Translations under genes and position numbers: made by a program | Shown here: positions 1-7,813 of the stretch, one piece after another | Layout of the letters: the number at the start of each line of letters is the position of its first letter | Numbering within the stretch: position 1 is the first letter of the stretch | Notes under the pieces: model-generated | Told to the model about the DNA's origin: nothing | Databases searched by the model: none | What the model saw: the letters and a program-made list of their open reading frames with translations, nothing else | Assembly: GCF_012927165.1 (NCBI RefSeq) | Contig: NZ_JABBGA010000004.1 | Location: 248,001 to 312,000, forward strand | Direction: 5' to 3' | Origin: Zoogloea dura | Lineage (GTDB): Bacteria; Pseudomonadota; Gammaproteobacteria; Burkholderiales; Rhodocyclaceae | Length of the DNA: 64,000 nt

Positions 1-206
1 AGCAGCACGGCAACGAAGCCGATGGCCTGCTCAAGCGGGGTTTCCGCCTGGCCGAGGGCGATCATGCCGCCCACCAGCACCACGCCGTGCACGAAGTTCG
101 AGCCGGACATGAGGGGCGTGTGCAGGATCACCGGCACACGGGAGATCACCTCGTAACCCGTGAAGGCCGCGAGCATGAAGATATACAGTGCAACGAATCC
201 GTCCAT
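1..206 (-). CDS. pntAB: NAD(P) transhydrogenase alpha subunit, membrane part (partial)
   Basis: This is the N-terminal 68 residues of the small membrane subunit of proton-translocating transhydrogenase, which couples hydride transfer from NADH to NADP+ to proton entry across the inner membrane. The visible protein begins MDGFVALYIFMLAAFTGYEV and continues with a hydrophobic helix and the stretch TPLMSGSNFVHGVV, typical of this subunit. A GGAGGAC ribosome site lies 4-10 bases upstream of the ATG. It follows pntAA by 13 bases on the same strand, so the alpha subunit is split into two polypeptides, as in many Proteobacteria. The gene is cut by the window edge; pntB probably follows. Confidence 0.9.
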   Translation of the reverse strand, partial: MDGFVALYIFMLAAFTGYEVISRVPVILHTPLMSGSNFVHGVVLVGGMIALGQAETPLEQAIGFVAVL

Positions 207-219
207 GGTCGTCCTCCGC

Positions 220-1344
220 TTACATTCCAAGGGCCTGCTTCACGCCGGCATGCCGCAGCACCCCGTCGTGGGTGAGGCAGGCGCCAGCCATCACTTCGTC
301 CTCCCAGTCCAGGGCCAGGGCCCCGTCCTTGATGAAGGGCGAGATGAAGTTGAAGAGGTTCTTGGCGTACATCTCGGAGGCATGCACGGGCATGCGGCTG
401 GGGATGTGGGTGGGGCCGATGATCAGCACTTCGCCAACCCAGGTCTTCTCGCCCGCCACCGTGCCGGCCACGTTGCCGCCGGTTTCGGCGGCCATGTCCA
501 CCACCACCGAGCCCGGCTTCATGCGGGCCACCATGTCGGCGCTGACGATCTGCGGCGCCTTGCGCCCCGGGATCGCCGCCGTGGTGATGAGGGCATCGCA
601 CTCGGCGATGGCCTTGCCCAGCTTGTCGGCCTGCTGGCGCTTCTCGTCATCGGTGAGTTCCCGCGCATAGCCGCCGCTGCCGGCCGCCGACACGCCGGTG
701 TCCACGAACTTGGCGCCGAGGGATTCGATCTGTTCCTTGGTCTCCGGACGCACGTCATAGCCGGACACCATTGCGCCAAGACGCTTGGCGGTGGCGATGG
801 CCTGCAGGCCGGCCACGCCCGCGCCGATCACCAGCACCTTGGCCGGGCGGATGGTGCCGGCGGCATAGGTGAGCATCGGGAAGAACTTGGGGCTGTGGTC
901 CGCCGCGATCAGGGCGCATTCATAGCCCGCCACCGCAGCCTGGCTGGACAGCACATCCATGCTCTGGGCCCGGCTGATGCGGGGCAACAGTTCCAAAGCG
1001 AAACAGGTGATCTTCTTTTGGAGCAACAGCTCGACGCGTTCGCGGCTGGCCCAGGGCTGCTGCAGCCCGACCAGCACGCTGCCCGGCTTGAGCGTGTTGA
1101 GCGCATCCAGCCCGAGGGGCTGAACCTGCAGGAACAGATCAGCCTTTTGCAGCACGGCAGCCTGATCGGCAGCCAGCTCGGAGGCCCCGTAATCAGCATC
1201 ACGGTAATACGCTGACTCGCCAGCACCCGCCTGGAGCAGCAATGCTGCGCCAAGCCCTTGATATTTCTTGGCTACGTCCGGTACGAGCGCTACGCGGCGC
1301 TCCCCCGGCGTGAGCTCTTTGGTCACACCGATGACCAGAGGCAT
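220..1344 (-). CDS. pntAA: NAD(P) transhydrogenase alpha subunit, NAD(H)-binding part
   Basis: Soluble domain I of transhydrogenase, 374 aa, which binds NAD(H) on the cytoplasmic side and passes hydride to domain III of PntB. The alanine dehydrogenase/PNT N-terminal fold opens MPLVIGVTKELTPGERRVAL, the family motif RAQSMDVLSSQA is at about residues 125-136, and the dinucleotide-binding GAGVAG loop is at 174-179. The length suits the split form, in which the membrane helices are in a separate protein. The start is decided by a strong AAGGAGG site five bases upstream. It leads the operon with pntAB; its promoter must lie in the 152-base gap shared with the divergent corA. Confidence 0.96.
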   Translation of the reverse strand: MPLVIGVTKELTPGERRVALVPDVAKKYQGLGAALLLQAGAGESAYYRDADYGASELAADQAAVLQKADLFLQVQPLGLDALNTLKPGSVLVGLQQPWASRERVELLLQKKITCFALELLPRISRAQSMDVLSSQAAVAGYECALIAADHSPKFFPMLTYAAGTIRPAKVLVIGAGVAGLQAIATAKRLGAMVSGYDVRPETKEQIESLGAKFVDTGVSAAGSGGYARELTDDEKRQQADKLGKAIAECDALITTAAIPGRKAPQIVSADMVARMKPGSVVVDMAAETGGNVAGTVAGEKTWVGEVLIIGPTHIPSRMPVHASEMYAKNLFNFISPFIKDGALALDWEDEVMAGACLTHDGVLRHAGVKQALGM

Positions 1345-1496
1345 GGAACCTCCTTATAAGTAAGTGGAATTCTGCTATCGTCGCGAGAGGGGTTCGCCGA
1401 CGTAACACTATCTGACAGGAACTACCGGGAATTGCCGGGTAAAAACCCCGATCCTGAGCTCAAATCCGGCCAATTGATCCGAATATTGCAAACAAG

Positions 1497-2579
1497 ATGC
1501 GCAAGTCTAGCAAGAAACGAACCCATCTTCCCCGAAAGTTGGGGTTACCCCCAGGTACCCTGGTGCATGTGGGTGAGATCAAGACCGACAAGCCCAGCAT
1601 CACGCTGATCGAGTTCGACGCGGGCGGAATCACCGAGACGCACTTCGACTCCCTCGAGGCCTCCCGGCAGCATCAACCGGTGCGCGAGAAGCTGTGGCTC
1701 AACGTACACGGCCTGCATGACCCTGCCGTGATGGCGGAGATCGGCCGGCGCTTCAAGCTGCATCCGCTGGTCCAGGAAGACATCCTCAACACCCAGCAAC
1801 GCCCCAAGAGCGACGAGTTTGCCGACTACCTGTACATCGTCGTCCGTTGCTTCGACTTCGACCCGGAGCGCCATTGCCTGAACTCCGACCAGGTCAGCAT
1901 CGTGCTTGGACGCAATTTCGTGCTGACCTTCCAGGAACGCCCCACCGGCGCCTTCGAAGCCATCCGCGAACGCTTGCGCGCCGAGAACGGCGCCATGCGC
2001 AACCACGGCGCCGACTACCTGGCCTATGCCCTGCTTGACACCCTGGTGGACCGCTACTTCGTGATGCTCGACCATCTGACCGACGAGGCCGAAGAGCTGG
2101 AAGAACAGGCCCTGAATCATCCCAACCCGGCGCTGCTGGTGGACATCAACCGGGTCAAGCATGAGGCCTTGACGCTGCGCCGGGCCATCTGGCCACTGCG
2201 CGAAGTGCTCAACAACATGTCACGGGCCGACAACGGCTTCTTCAGCCCGGATACGCGGCTTTACCTGCGGGACATCTACGACCACACGGTGCACGTGCTG
2301 GAATCCCTCGAATCCGTGCGCGACCTACTCGCCGACCTGCTCGACATCTACCTGTCCAGCGTCAGCAACCGGCTGAACAGCGAGGTGCGCATCCTCACCG
2401 TGCTGACCACCCTGTTCATGCCGGCCACCCTGATCGCCGGCATCTTCGGCATGAACTTCCGCAGCATGCCCCTGCTCGAGGAGGCGGACGGCTTCCGCCT
2501 GGCCATGACCTTGATGGCGGGCGCAGCGGGGCTCATGGCGGCGGTGTTCTGGCGCCGCAACTGGCTGAAGACAAAATGA
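1497..2579 (+). CDS. corA: CorA family magnesium/cobalt transporter
   Basis: Pentameric divalent-cation channel of the inner membrane, 360 aa. A large mixed cytoplasmic domain and long helix (about residues 1-290) precede two C-terminal membrane helices. The signature selectivity motif GMN is at residues 318-320 (context GIFGMNF), at the end of the first helix, and the protein ends in the basic cytoplasmic tail WRRNWLKTK. Substrate by family: Mg2+, with Co2+/Ni2+ or Zn2+ possible in related branches. It is divergent from pntAA and convergent with the PP2C gene, from which a hairpin terminator separates it. Confidence 0.93.
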   Translation: MRKSSKKRTHLPRKLGLPPGTLVHVGEIKTDKPSITLIEFDAGGITETHFDSLEASRQHQPVREKLWLNVHGLHDPAVMAEIGRRFKLHPLVQEDILNTQQRPKSDEFADYLYIVVRCFDFDPERHCLNSDQVSIVLGRNFVLTFQERPTGAFEAIRERLRAENGAMRNHGADYLAYALLDTLVDRYFVMLDHLTDEAEELEEQALNHPNPALLVDINRVKHEALTLRRAIWPLREVLNNMSRADNGFFSPDTRLYLRDIYDHTVHVLESLESVRDLLADLLDIYLSSVSNRLNSEVRILTVLTTLFMPATLIAGIFGMNFRSMPLLEEADGFRLAMTLMAGAAGLMAAVFWRRNWLKTK

Positions 2580-2580
2580 A

Positions 2581-2602
2581 AACCGCCCGGTGACGGGCGG
2601 TT
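2581..2602. terminator. Bidirectional hairpin terminator between corA and the PP2C gene
   Basis: A perfect inverted repeat, AACCGCCCG-GTGA-CGGGCGGTT, starts right after the corA stop codon. On the minus strand the stem is followed by TTTTCATTTT, so it is the better terminator for transcription arriving from the PP2C side. On the plus strand the T tract is poor. Confidence 0.7.
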
Positions 2603-2640
2603 GAAAAGCACGCTGCAGTACTGCGGACCAGGCCTGAAGA

Positions 2641-3510
2641 TCAGGCCCCCAGCGCCGGGAAATCGGACTTGGGCCGGCTCGGCACCTCGACCAGCTTGAC
2701 CACGGCCAGTGAAATGTTGTCACCACCACCACGGGCCCGCTGACGCGCCAGTTCAATCAGGATGGAAGCCGCCTCGCGGGGTGAATTGTCGGCCAGGATG
2801 CGGCCAGCTTCTTCCTCGCCGATGTAGGCCCACAAGCCGTCGGAGCAGAGCAGGAACGCATCGCCGCCCACCAGGGGCGAGGCATGCCCGACATCCACCC
2901 GGGGCTCCCGCTCGGACCCCAGGCAGGACAGCAGCACGTTGCGGTTGGGATGACGCAATGCCCCCTCCGCGTCGAGACGCCCCTTGCGCACGAGCTCCTC
3001 GACCAGGGAATGATCAACGCTGCGTGTCACCAAGCTGCCGGACCTGAAATGGTAGAAGCGCGAATCACCGCAGTGAGCCCAGTCGGCCCGGTCCGGCTGC
3101 ATCATGAAGACCACAGCAGTGCTGTGCGGATCCTGCTCGCTGGTGAAGCGGGTGAGCTTGATGACGATATGGGCTTCGTCGATGATGCTGCGCAACAGGT
3201 CGGGCGCACTCTCGGAAGCCGGCGCAAAAGCCTCGAAGTTCTGGCGCGCCTTGAGGATGACCTGCTCCGCCGCCATGGCGCCGCCCGAGTGCCCCCCCAT
3301 GCCATCTGCCAGCACGGCCATGAGGGTACCCTTTCGATTGGGGTGGGCAAACACTGCGGCCCTGTCCTGCTGCTCGGTACGATCGCCCGTATGCTTGGCC
3401 ACGCAGGCTTCAGCCTGATAGCGCTTCTTGGGTGCCGTACTATCCGGCGCAGTCAGGGAGGTCACAGTGGGGTTGAGCATAGAGCATGCTGGCAAGCACC
3501 TGCTCCGCAT
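2641..3510 (-). CDS. PP2C-type serine/threonine protein phosphatase
   Basis: Mn2+/Mg2+-dependent protein phosphatase (PPM/Stp1 type), up to 289 aa, cytoplasmic. Metal-binding motifs are all present: GDRTEQQDR (residues 42-50), DGMGGH (69-74), CGDSR (147-151), SDGLW (223-227) and GGDN (262-265). The full aspartate set suggests an active enzyme. The exact start is unclear: ATG codons at 3510 and 3480 both lack a good ribosome site, and the conserved domain begins near residue 31. No Hanks-type kinase is adjacent, so its substrate cannot be read from context. Confidence 0.9.
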   Translation of the reverse strand: MRSRCLPACSMLNPTVTSLTAPDSTAPKKRYQAEACVAKHTGDRTEQQDRAAVFAHPNRKGTLMAVLADGMGGHSGGAMAAEQVILKARQNFEAFAPASESAPDLLRSIIDEAHIVIKLTRFTSEQDPHSTAVVFMMQPDRADWAHCGDSRFYHFRSGSLVTRSVDHSLVEELVRKGRLDAEGALRHPNRNVLLSCLGSEREPRVDVGHASPLVGGDAFLLCSDGLWAYIGEEEAGRILADNSPREAASILIELARQRARGGGDNISLAVVKLVEVPSRPKSDFPALGA

Positions 3511-3603
3511 AAAACGGAGGACGCCGGCCCGAAAATCCTTATATCAAGGGCTGCATTGCATGCAACCCTGCTAAGTGCAACGGCCGACAGCTTTCGGCAT
3601 TTC

Positions 3604-3618
3604 ACAAGTGTAACTTGT
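3604..3618. repeat. Inverted repeat ACAAGT-GTA-ACTTGT
   Basis: A perfect 6-bp-arm inverted repeat lies in the 130-base gap between the glcF stop and the PP2C start, with an AT-rich flank on the glcF side. No T tract follows on the minus strand, so it looks more like an operator for the PP2C gene than a glcF terminator. A second, imperfect dyad centred on TTGCATGCAA lies at 3556-3565. No known regulator can be assigned. Confidence 0.3.
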
Positions 3619-3640
3619 TAAATAAACTGAAGCCGTACAT

Positions 3641-4900
3641 TCATCCTGACTTTCTAACGTCATCCGTGATTTTTTCATCAATCAGCTCGATCCAATGCTG
3701 AATGGGTAGCTCCGTGGCACCACTCAAATGCTCGATGCAACCAATATTTGCAGAAGCAATCCTCTCGGCCCCCTTCGCCGTGAGCGCCGCCAGCTTGTTG
3801 GCCCTGAGCCGGCCGGAAAGTTCCGGCTGCAATATCGAATAGGTCCCTGCCGATCCGCAGCACAGATGCGCATCGGCCACGGCTGCCAGTTCATATCCGG
3901 CAGCCTCCAGCAAGCCCTCCACCACACCCCGGATGCGCTGCCCATGCTGCAGGCTGCAGGGTGACTGGAAAGCGATGCGCTGGCGCGGACGCGTGACAGC
4001 CCTCTGCGCCAGCACAGCCTTCAGGCGTTCCGCCCCGGCGGCCACGATCTCCGCCGGATCCCTGGCCAGTCCGGCAACCCGCGCCGCCTTGGCGGCATAG
4101 GCAGGATCATCCTTGAGCAGGTGGGCGTAATCCTTGACCTGCACGCCGCAGCCCGAGGCCGTGACCACGATGGCCTCGACCCGTCCGGCCGCAATCTCCG
4201 GCCACCAGGCATCGACGTTGCGGCGGGCATCCGCCCGACCTCCGTCGTGGTCCTGCAGATGAAAACGGACCGCACCGCAGCAGCCCGCCCCGGCCGCCTC
4301 GATCAGGGAGATGCCCAGCACATCCAGCACCCGCGCCGTGGCCGCATTGATGGAGGGACGCATCGCCGGTTGCACGCAACCCGCCAGCACCAGCATGCGC
4401 CGGGCATGGCGCGGCGCCGGCCAGACGCCCGCAGCCGCTGCGGCCGGCACCTTGGCCGACAAGGCACGGGGCAGCAGCGGCTTGAAGACACGCCCCAGGC
4501 TCATGGCGCTGCCGAACAGGCCGGTCCTCGGCACGAATTCCCGCAAGGCCCCACGCAGCACCCGGTCACTGCCGGTACGCGGCACCTGCTGCTCGACCAC
4601 GTACCGCCCGATGTCCGCCAGGCGGCCGTACTCGACCCCTGACGGGCAGGTCGTCTCGCAGGCACGGCAGGTCAGGCAGCGGTCCAGGTGCAGGCGGGTC
4701 CTGGCGGTGGCCTTCTGCCCTTCCAGCACCTGCTTGATCAGGTAGATGCGGCCGCGCGGGCCATCCAGCTCATCGCCGAGCAGTTGATAGGTCGGGCAGG
4801 TTGCCGTGCAGAAGCCGCAATGCACGCACTTGCGCAGGATCGCCTCGGCCTCGCGGCCTTCGGGCGTGTCCTTGATGAAGCCGGCCAGATTGGTCTGCAT
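3641..4900 (-). CDS. glcF: Glycolate oxidase iron-sulfur subunit
   Basis: Electron-transfer subunit of the membrane-associated glycolate oxidase GlcDEF, 419 aa. Two [4Fe-4S] cluster motifs are seen: CVHCGFCTATCP (Cys 25, 28, 31, 35) and CLTCRACETTCP (Cys 75, 78, 81, 85). Two CCG-domain motifs typical of heterodisulfide-reductase-like proteins follow (AGCCGAV and HLCCGSAGTY). The last gene of the glc block, it begins four bases after the glcE stop, so it is almost certainly co-transcribed and translationally coupled. Confidence 0.96.
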   Translation of the reverse strand: MQTNLAGFIKDTPEGREAEAILRKCVHCGFCTATCPTYQLLGDELDGPRGRIYLIKQVLEGQKATARTRLHLDRCLTCRACETTCPSGVEYGRLADIGRYVVEQQVPRTGSDRVLRGALREFVPRTGLFGSAMSLGRVFKPLLPRALSAKVPAAAAAGVWPAPRHARRMLVLAGCVQPAMRPSINAATARVLDVLGISLIEAAGAGCCGAVRFHLQDHDGGRADARRNVDAWWPEIAAGRVEAIVVTASGCGVQVKDYAHLLKDDPAYAAKAARVAGLARDPAEIVAAGAERLKAVLAQRAVTRPRQRIAFQSPCSLQHGQRIRGVVEGLLEAAGYELAAVADAHLCCGSAGTYSILQPELSGRLRANKLAALTAKGAERIASANIGCIEHLSGATELPIQHWIELIDEKITDDVRKSG

Positions 4901-4903
4901 GAT

Positions 4904-5968
4904 TCAAAGGCCCTCGTAGAGGCGACCCGGGTTGAACACCCCGGCCGGATCGAACGCATTCTTCAGGTTCCGCTGCAGCGCCAGCATGGCCGCAGGCAAG
5001 GGATGGAAGCACTGGCCATGGCGGTCGCCATGGCGGAACAGGGTGGCATGCCCGCCGAGCGCTTCGACACGCTGCCGGATGTCCGCAGCCGGCCGCTCGC
5101 TGCGCAGCCAGCGCTGGGCGCCGCCCCACTCCACCAGCTGCTCACCATCCAGCTCCAGCGCCAGTGCATCGCTCGGCAATGACAGGCGCCACAGGGGAAG
5201 CTCGCCGGCAAAGAAGGGATCGGTGTGATCGCGCAGGCCGCACCACAGCGCAGCCGCCGCCCCCTCGTCCAGGGCCTCACCCCCCAGGCGTGCCACGGCC
5301 GCCCCGACGGCAGCCGTGGCGCCGGACAGACGCAGGTACAGGCCGCCGCTCCGCCATGCAGACGCCGAGACGGGCAGCGGCTGGCCACCCCACACATTGA
5401 GGCGGTGCAGCGCATCGGCCTCATCGGTATCAAACCGCAGCGTGGCTTCGGCCAGCGGTCGCGGCAGAACCTTGAGCGACAGCTCGATGATCAGGCCGAG
5501 CGTTCCGAGGCTCCCCGCCAGGGCCCGCGACACATCGTAGCCGGCCACGTTCTTCATCACCTCGCCGCCAAAGCGCAACACGTCGCCACGACCGTCGATG
5601 AGGCGCGCACCCAGCACGAAATCGCGCACGCCCCCCACCGCCGCCCGCCGCGGCCCGGCCAGCCCGGCGGCCACGCAGCCGCCGATGGTGGCGCCGGCCG
5701 CGAAATGGGGTGGATCGAAAGCCAGCATCTGGCCCCGCTCCGCCAGCACGGCCTCCAACTCGGCCAGCGGCGTACCGGCTCGCACGCTGACGACCAGCTC
5801 GCTCGGTTCGTAATTGACGATGCCCCGGCAGGCGCCGGTCTCAAGCAGCTCGCCCACCGGCTCCCGGCCGTAGAAATCCTTGCTGCCGCCGCCACGGATG
5901 CGCAGCCGCCCGCCGCCGGCCGCCGCCTGGCGCACGCGCTCACTCCAGGCCTGGATCAGATCGTCCAT
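4904..5968 (-). CDS. glcE: Glycolate oxidase FAD-binding subunit
   Basis: Second FAD-linked subunit of glycolate oxidase (VAO/PCMH flavoprotein fold), about 354 aa from the chosen start. PCMH features include the N-terminal SGGLRIRGGGSKDFYG-like nucleotide region (here GGGRLRIRGGGSKDFYG), ATIGGCVAAGLAGPRR and NVAGYDVSRALAGSLGTLG. The start at 5968 (MDDLIQAW) is preferred because GGAGAC lies six bases upstream. An in-frame ATG at 6001 would add 11 residues without a ribosome site. It is shorter than GlcD, as usual for GlcE, and its first 29 bases overlap the small ORF upstream. Confidence 0.93.
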   Translation of the reverse strand: MDDLIQAWSERVRQAAAGGGRLRIRGGGSKDFYGREPVGELLETGACRGIVNYEPSELVVSVRAGTPLAELEAVLAERGQMLAFDPPHFAAGATIGGCVAAGLAGPRRAAVGGVRDFVLGARLIDGRGDVLRFGGEVMKNVAGYDVSRALAGSLGTLGLIIELSLKVLPRPLAEATLRFDTDEADALHRLNVWGGQPLPVSASAWRSGGLYLRLSGATAAVGAAVARLGGEALDEGAAAALWCGLRDHTDPFFAGELPLWRLSLPSDALALELDGEQLVEWGGAQRWLRSERPAADIRQRVEALGGHATLFRHGDRHGQCFHPLPAAMLALQRNLKNAFDPAGVFNPGRLYEGL

Positions 5969-6131
5969 TGCTGTCTCCATTGTTCTTTTCATTGTGTTCA
6001 TCGGCAGCGGGCGTCCGCCGCCGCCCGGCCAGCCGGCCCGCGGTTCGCAGGCCCATCCAGGTTCCGACCAGGGACAGCACCGGCACCGCCACGAACAGGA
6101 ACTGCAGCCAGCCCTCCGACAGCCCGTCCAT
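5940..6131 (-). CDS. Possible small single-span membrane protein within the glc operon
   Basis: A 63-residue frame sits between glcD and glcE. Its ATG shares a base with the glcD stop (TGATG), a classic coupling arrangement, and its end overlaps the glcE start by 29 bases. The sequence starts MDGLSEGWLQFLFVAVPVLS, giving one hydrophobic helix at about residues 8-28, then a basic stretch (TAGRLAGRRR) and a hydrophilic tail rich in N, D and E. That is the positive-inside pattern of a small membrane anchor. No family is recognised. It could tether GlcDEF to the membrane, or it may be a chance frame filling a 162-base gap. Confidence 0.45.
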   Translation of the reverse strand: MDGLSEGWLQFLFVAVPVLSLVGTWMGLRTAGRLAGRRRTPAADEHNEKNNGDSNGRSDPGLE

Positions 6132-7645
6132 CAGAAACGGGGCAGGTCCGGGTGGGCCTGGGGCGAGGTCCGCCCCATGCGCTCCCGCCCATACTCGGCG
6201 CAACGGTTGAGGGTGGGGATGGCCTTGCCCGGGTTGAGCAGGCCGGCTGGATCGAAGGCCGCCTTGACCCGGTGGAAGGCCTTGATCTCAGGCGTCGCAA
6301 ACTGGCTGCACATCTGGTTGATCTTCTCGATGCCGACGCCATGCTCGCCGGTGATGGTGCCCCCCAGGGCCACCGACAGCTCCAGGATCTCGGCCCCGAA
6401 GGCCTCGGCGGTGTGCTGGTCGCCCGGTTTGTTGGCATCGAAGAGGATCAGCGGATGGAGGTTGCCATCACCCGCATGAAAGACGTTGATACAGCGCATG
6501 GCGTACTTCCGCTCCATCGCCTGGATGGCCTTGAGCATCTCGCCGAGGCGCTTGCGGGGGATCGTGCCGTCCATGCAGTAGTAGTCCGGCGAGATCCGCC
6601 CCGCCGCCGGGAAGGCCGCCTTGCGCCCGGCCCAGAAACGCAGGCGCTCGGCCTCGTCACGGGAAACCCGGACTGCAGTGGCGCCGCTGTTCTCGAGGAT
6701 CGCCCGGACCCGCCCGATCTCCTCGGCCACCTCCTCCGGCGTGCCGTCGGATTCGCACAACAGGATGGCCTCGGCATCCAGCGGGTAGCCCGCCTTGACG
6801 AACTCCTCCACCGCCGCGGTGGCGGGCTGATCCATCATTTCCAGCCCGGCCGGAATGATGCCAGCGGCAATGATGGCGGCGACCGCATCACCCGCCTTGA
6901 CCACATCGTCGAAGGCCGCCAGCACGCACTGGGCCAGCTGGGGCTTGGGGGTGAGCTTGACGGTGACCTCGGTGACCACCGCCAGCATGCCCTCCGAGCC
7001 GGTCACCAGCGGCAGCAGGTCATAGCCCGGGGCGTCCAGGGCGAGGCTGCCAAACTCAACGATCTCGCCCTGGATGGTGACGCCGCGCACCTTCAGCAGG
7101 TTGTGGATGGTCAGCCCGTACTTGAGGCAATGCACCCCGCCGGAGTTCTCGGCCACGTTGCCGCCGATGGTGCAGGCGATCTGCGACGAAGGATCCGGTG
7201 CGTAGTAAAGGCCGAAGGGTGCGGCCGCTTCCGAGATGGCCAGGTTGCGCACCCCCGGCTGGACCACGGCACGGCGGGCATGCGCATCGACGCCCAGGAT
7301 CTTCCCGAAACGCGCCAGGGACAGCACCACGCCAAAGCGATGCGGCTGGGCGCCACCGGAGAGGCCGGTGCCGGCCCCCCGCGCCACCACCGGCACCTGC
7401 TGGGCCGCACAGATCTTCAGGATCTCGACCACCTGGGCCTCGGTCTCGGGCAGGACGACCACCAGCGGCACCTGGCGCAAGGCCGCCATGCCATCGCATT
7501 CGTAAGGCCGCAGGTCCTCGACCTCGTGGAGCAGGCCGGCCGGCGCCAGGACCCGCGACAGGGCCTGCACCAGGCGGGCCTTGTCCACCTGCGAGAAATC
7601 CCGCTCCACCGCCCCGAAGGCCGGCTCCTCGAACCTGTCCGCCAT
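6131..7645 (-). CDS. glcD: Glycolate oxidase catalytic FAD-linked subunit
   Basis: Catalytic flavoprotein that oxidises glycolate (and often D-lactate) to glyoxylate, 504 aa. The FAD-binding PCMH domain occupies roughly residues 50-230, with GAGTGLSGGAQP, the FAD-contacting PDPSSQIACTIGGNVAENSG region and KYGLTIHNLL. The C-terminal FAD-oxidase domain contains FHAGDGNLHPLI and the TGEHGVGIEK motif. The start at 7645 (MADRFEEP) is set by a GGAGAC site; an upstream in-frame ATG at 7744 would add a 33-residue unconserved leader. First gene of glcD-smallORF-glcE-glcF; its promoter must be in 7646-7813. Confidence 0.96.
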   Translation of the reverse strand: MADRFEEPAFGAVERDFSQVDKARLVQALSRVLAPAGLLHEVEDLRPYECDGMAALRQVPLVVVLPETEAQVVEILKICAAQQVPVVARGAGTGLSGGAQPHRFGVVLSLARFGKILGVDAHARRAVVQPGVRNLAISEAAAPFGLYYAPDPSSQIACTIGGNVAENSGGVHCLKYGLTIHNLLKVRGVTIQGEIVEFGSLALDAPGYDLLPLVTGSEGMLAVVTEVTVKLTPKPQLAQCVLAAFDDVVKAGDAVAAIIAAGIIPAGLEMMDQPATAAVEEFVKAGYPLDAEAILLCESDGTPEEVAEEIGRVRAILENSGATAVRVSRDEAERLRFWAGRKAAFPAAGRISPDYYCMDGTIPRKRLGEMLKAIQAMERKYAMRCINVFHAGDGNLHPLILFDANKPGDQHTAEAFGAEILELSVALGGTITGEHGVGIEKINQMCSQFATPEIKAFHRVKAAFDPAGLLNPGKAIPTLNRCAEYGRERMGRTSPQAHPDLPRF

Positions 7646-7813
7646 GCTCGTGTCTCCTGGTTGCCCTGCAGGCCCTGCCACCTTCTGCGCCGGGCGGCAC
7701 CCCGGTCGCTTCCCGGCCGGCAGGCATGGGCCATTGATCTGCATGTCCGGGAAGCCGCCACCAGTCTAGAAGAGGCCGCAGGAAGATGCCAAGTGGCCTG
7801 CGCCGGAAAGCGC

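Noticed and set aside
1474-1488. TTGATCCGAATATTG as an FNR site upstream of corA
   Set aside because: Only the left half matches TTGAT-N4-ATCAA; the right half differs at three of five positions.
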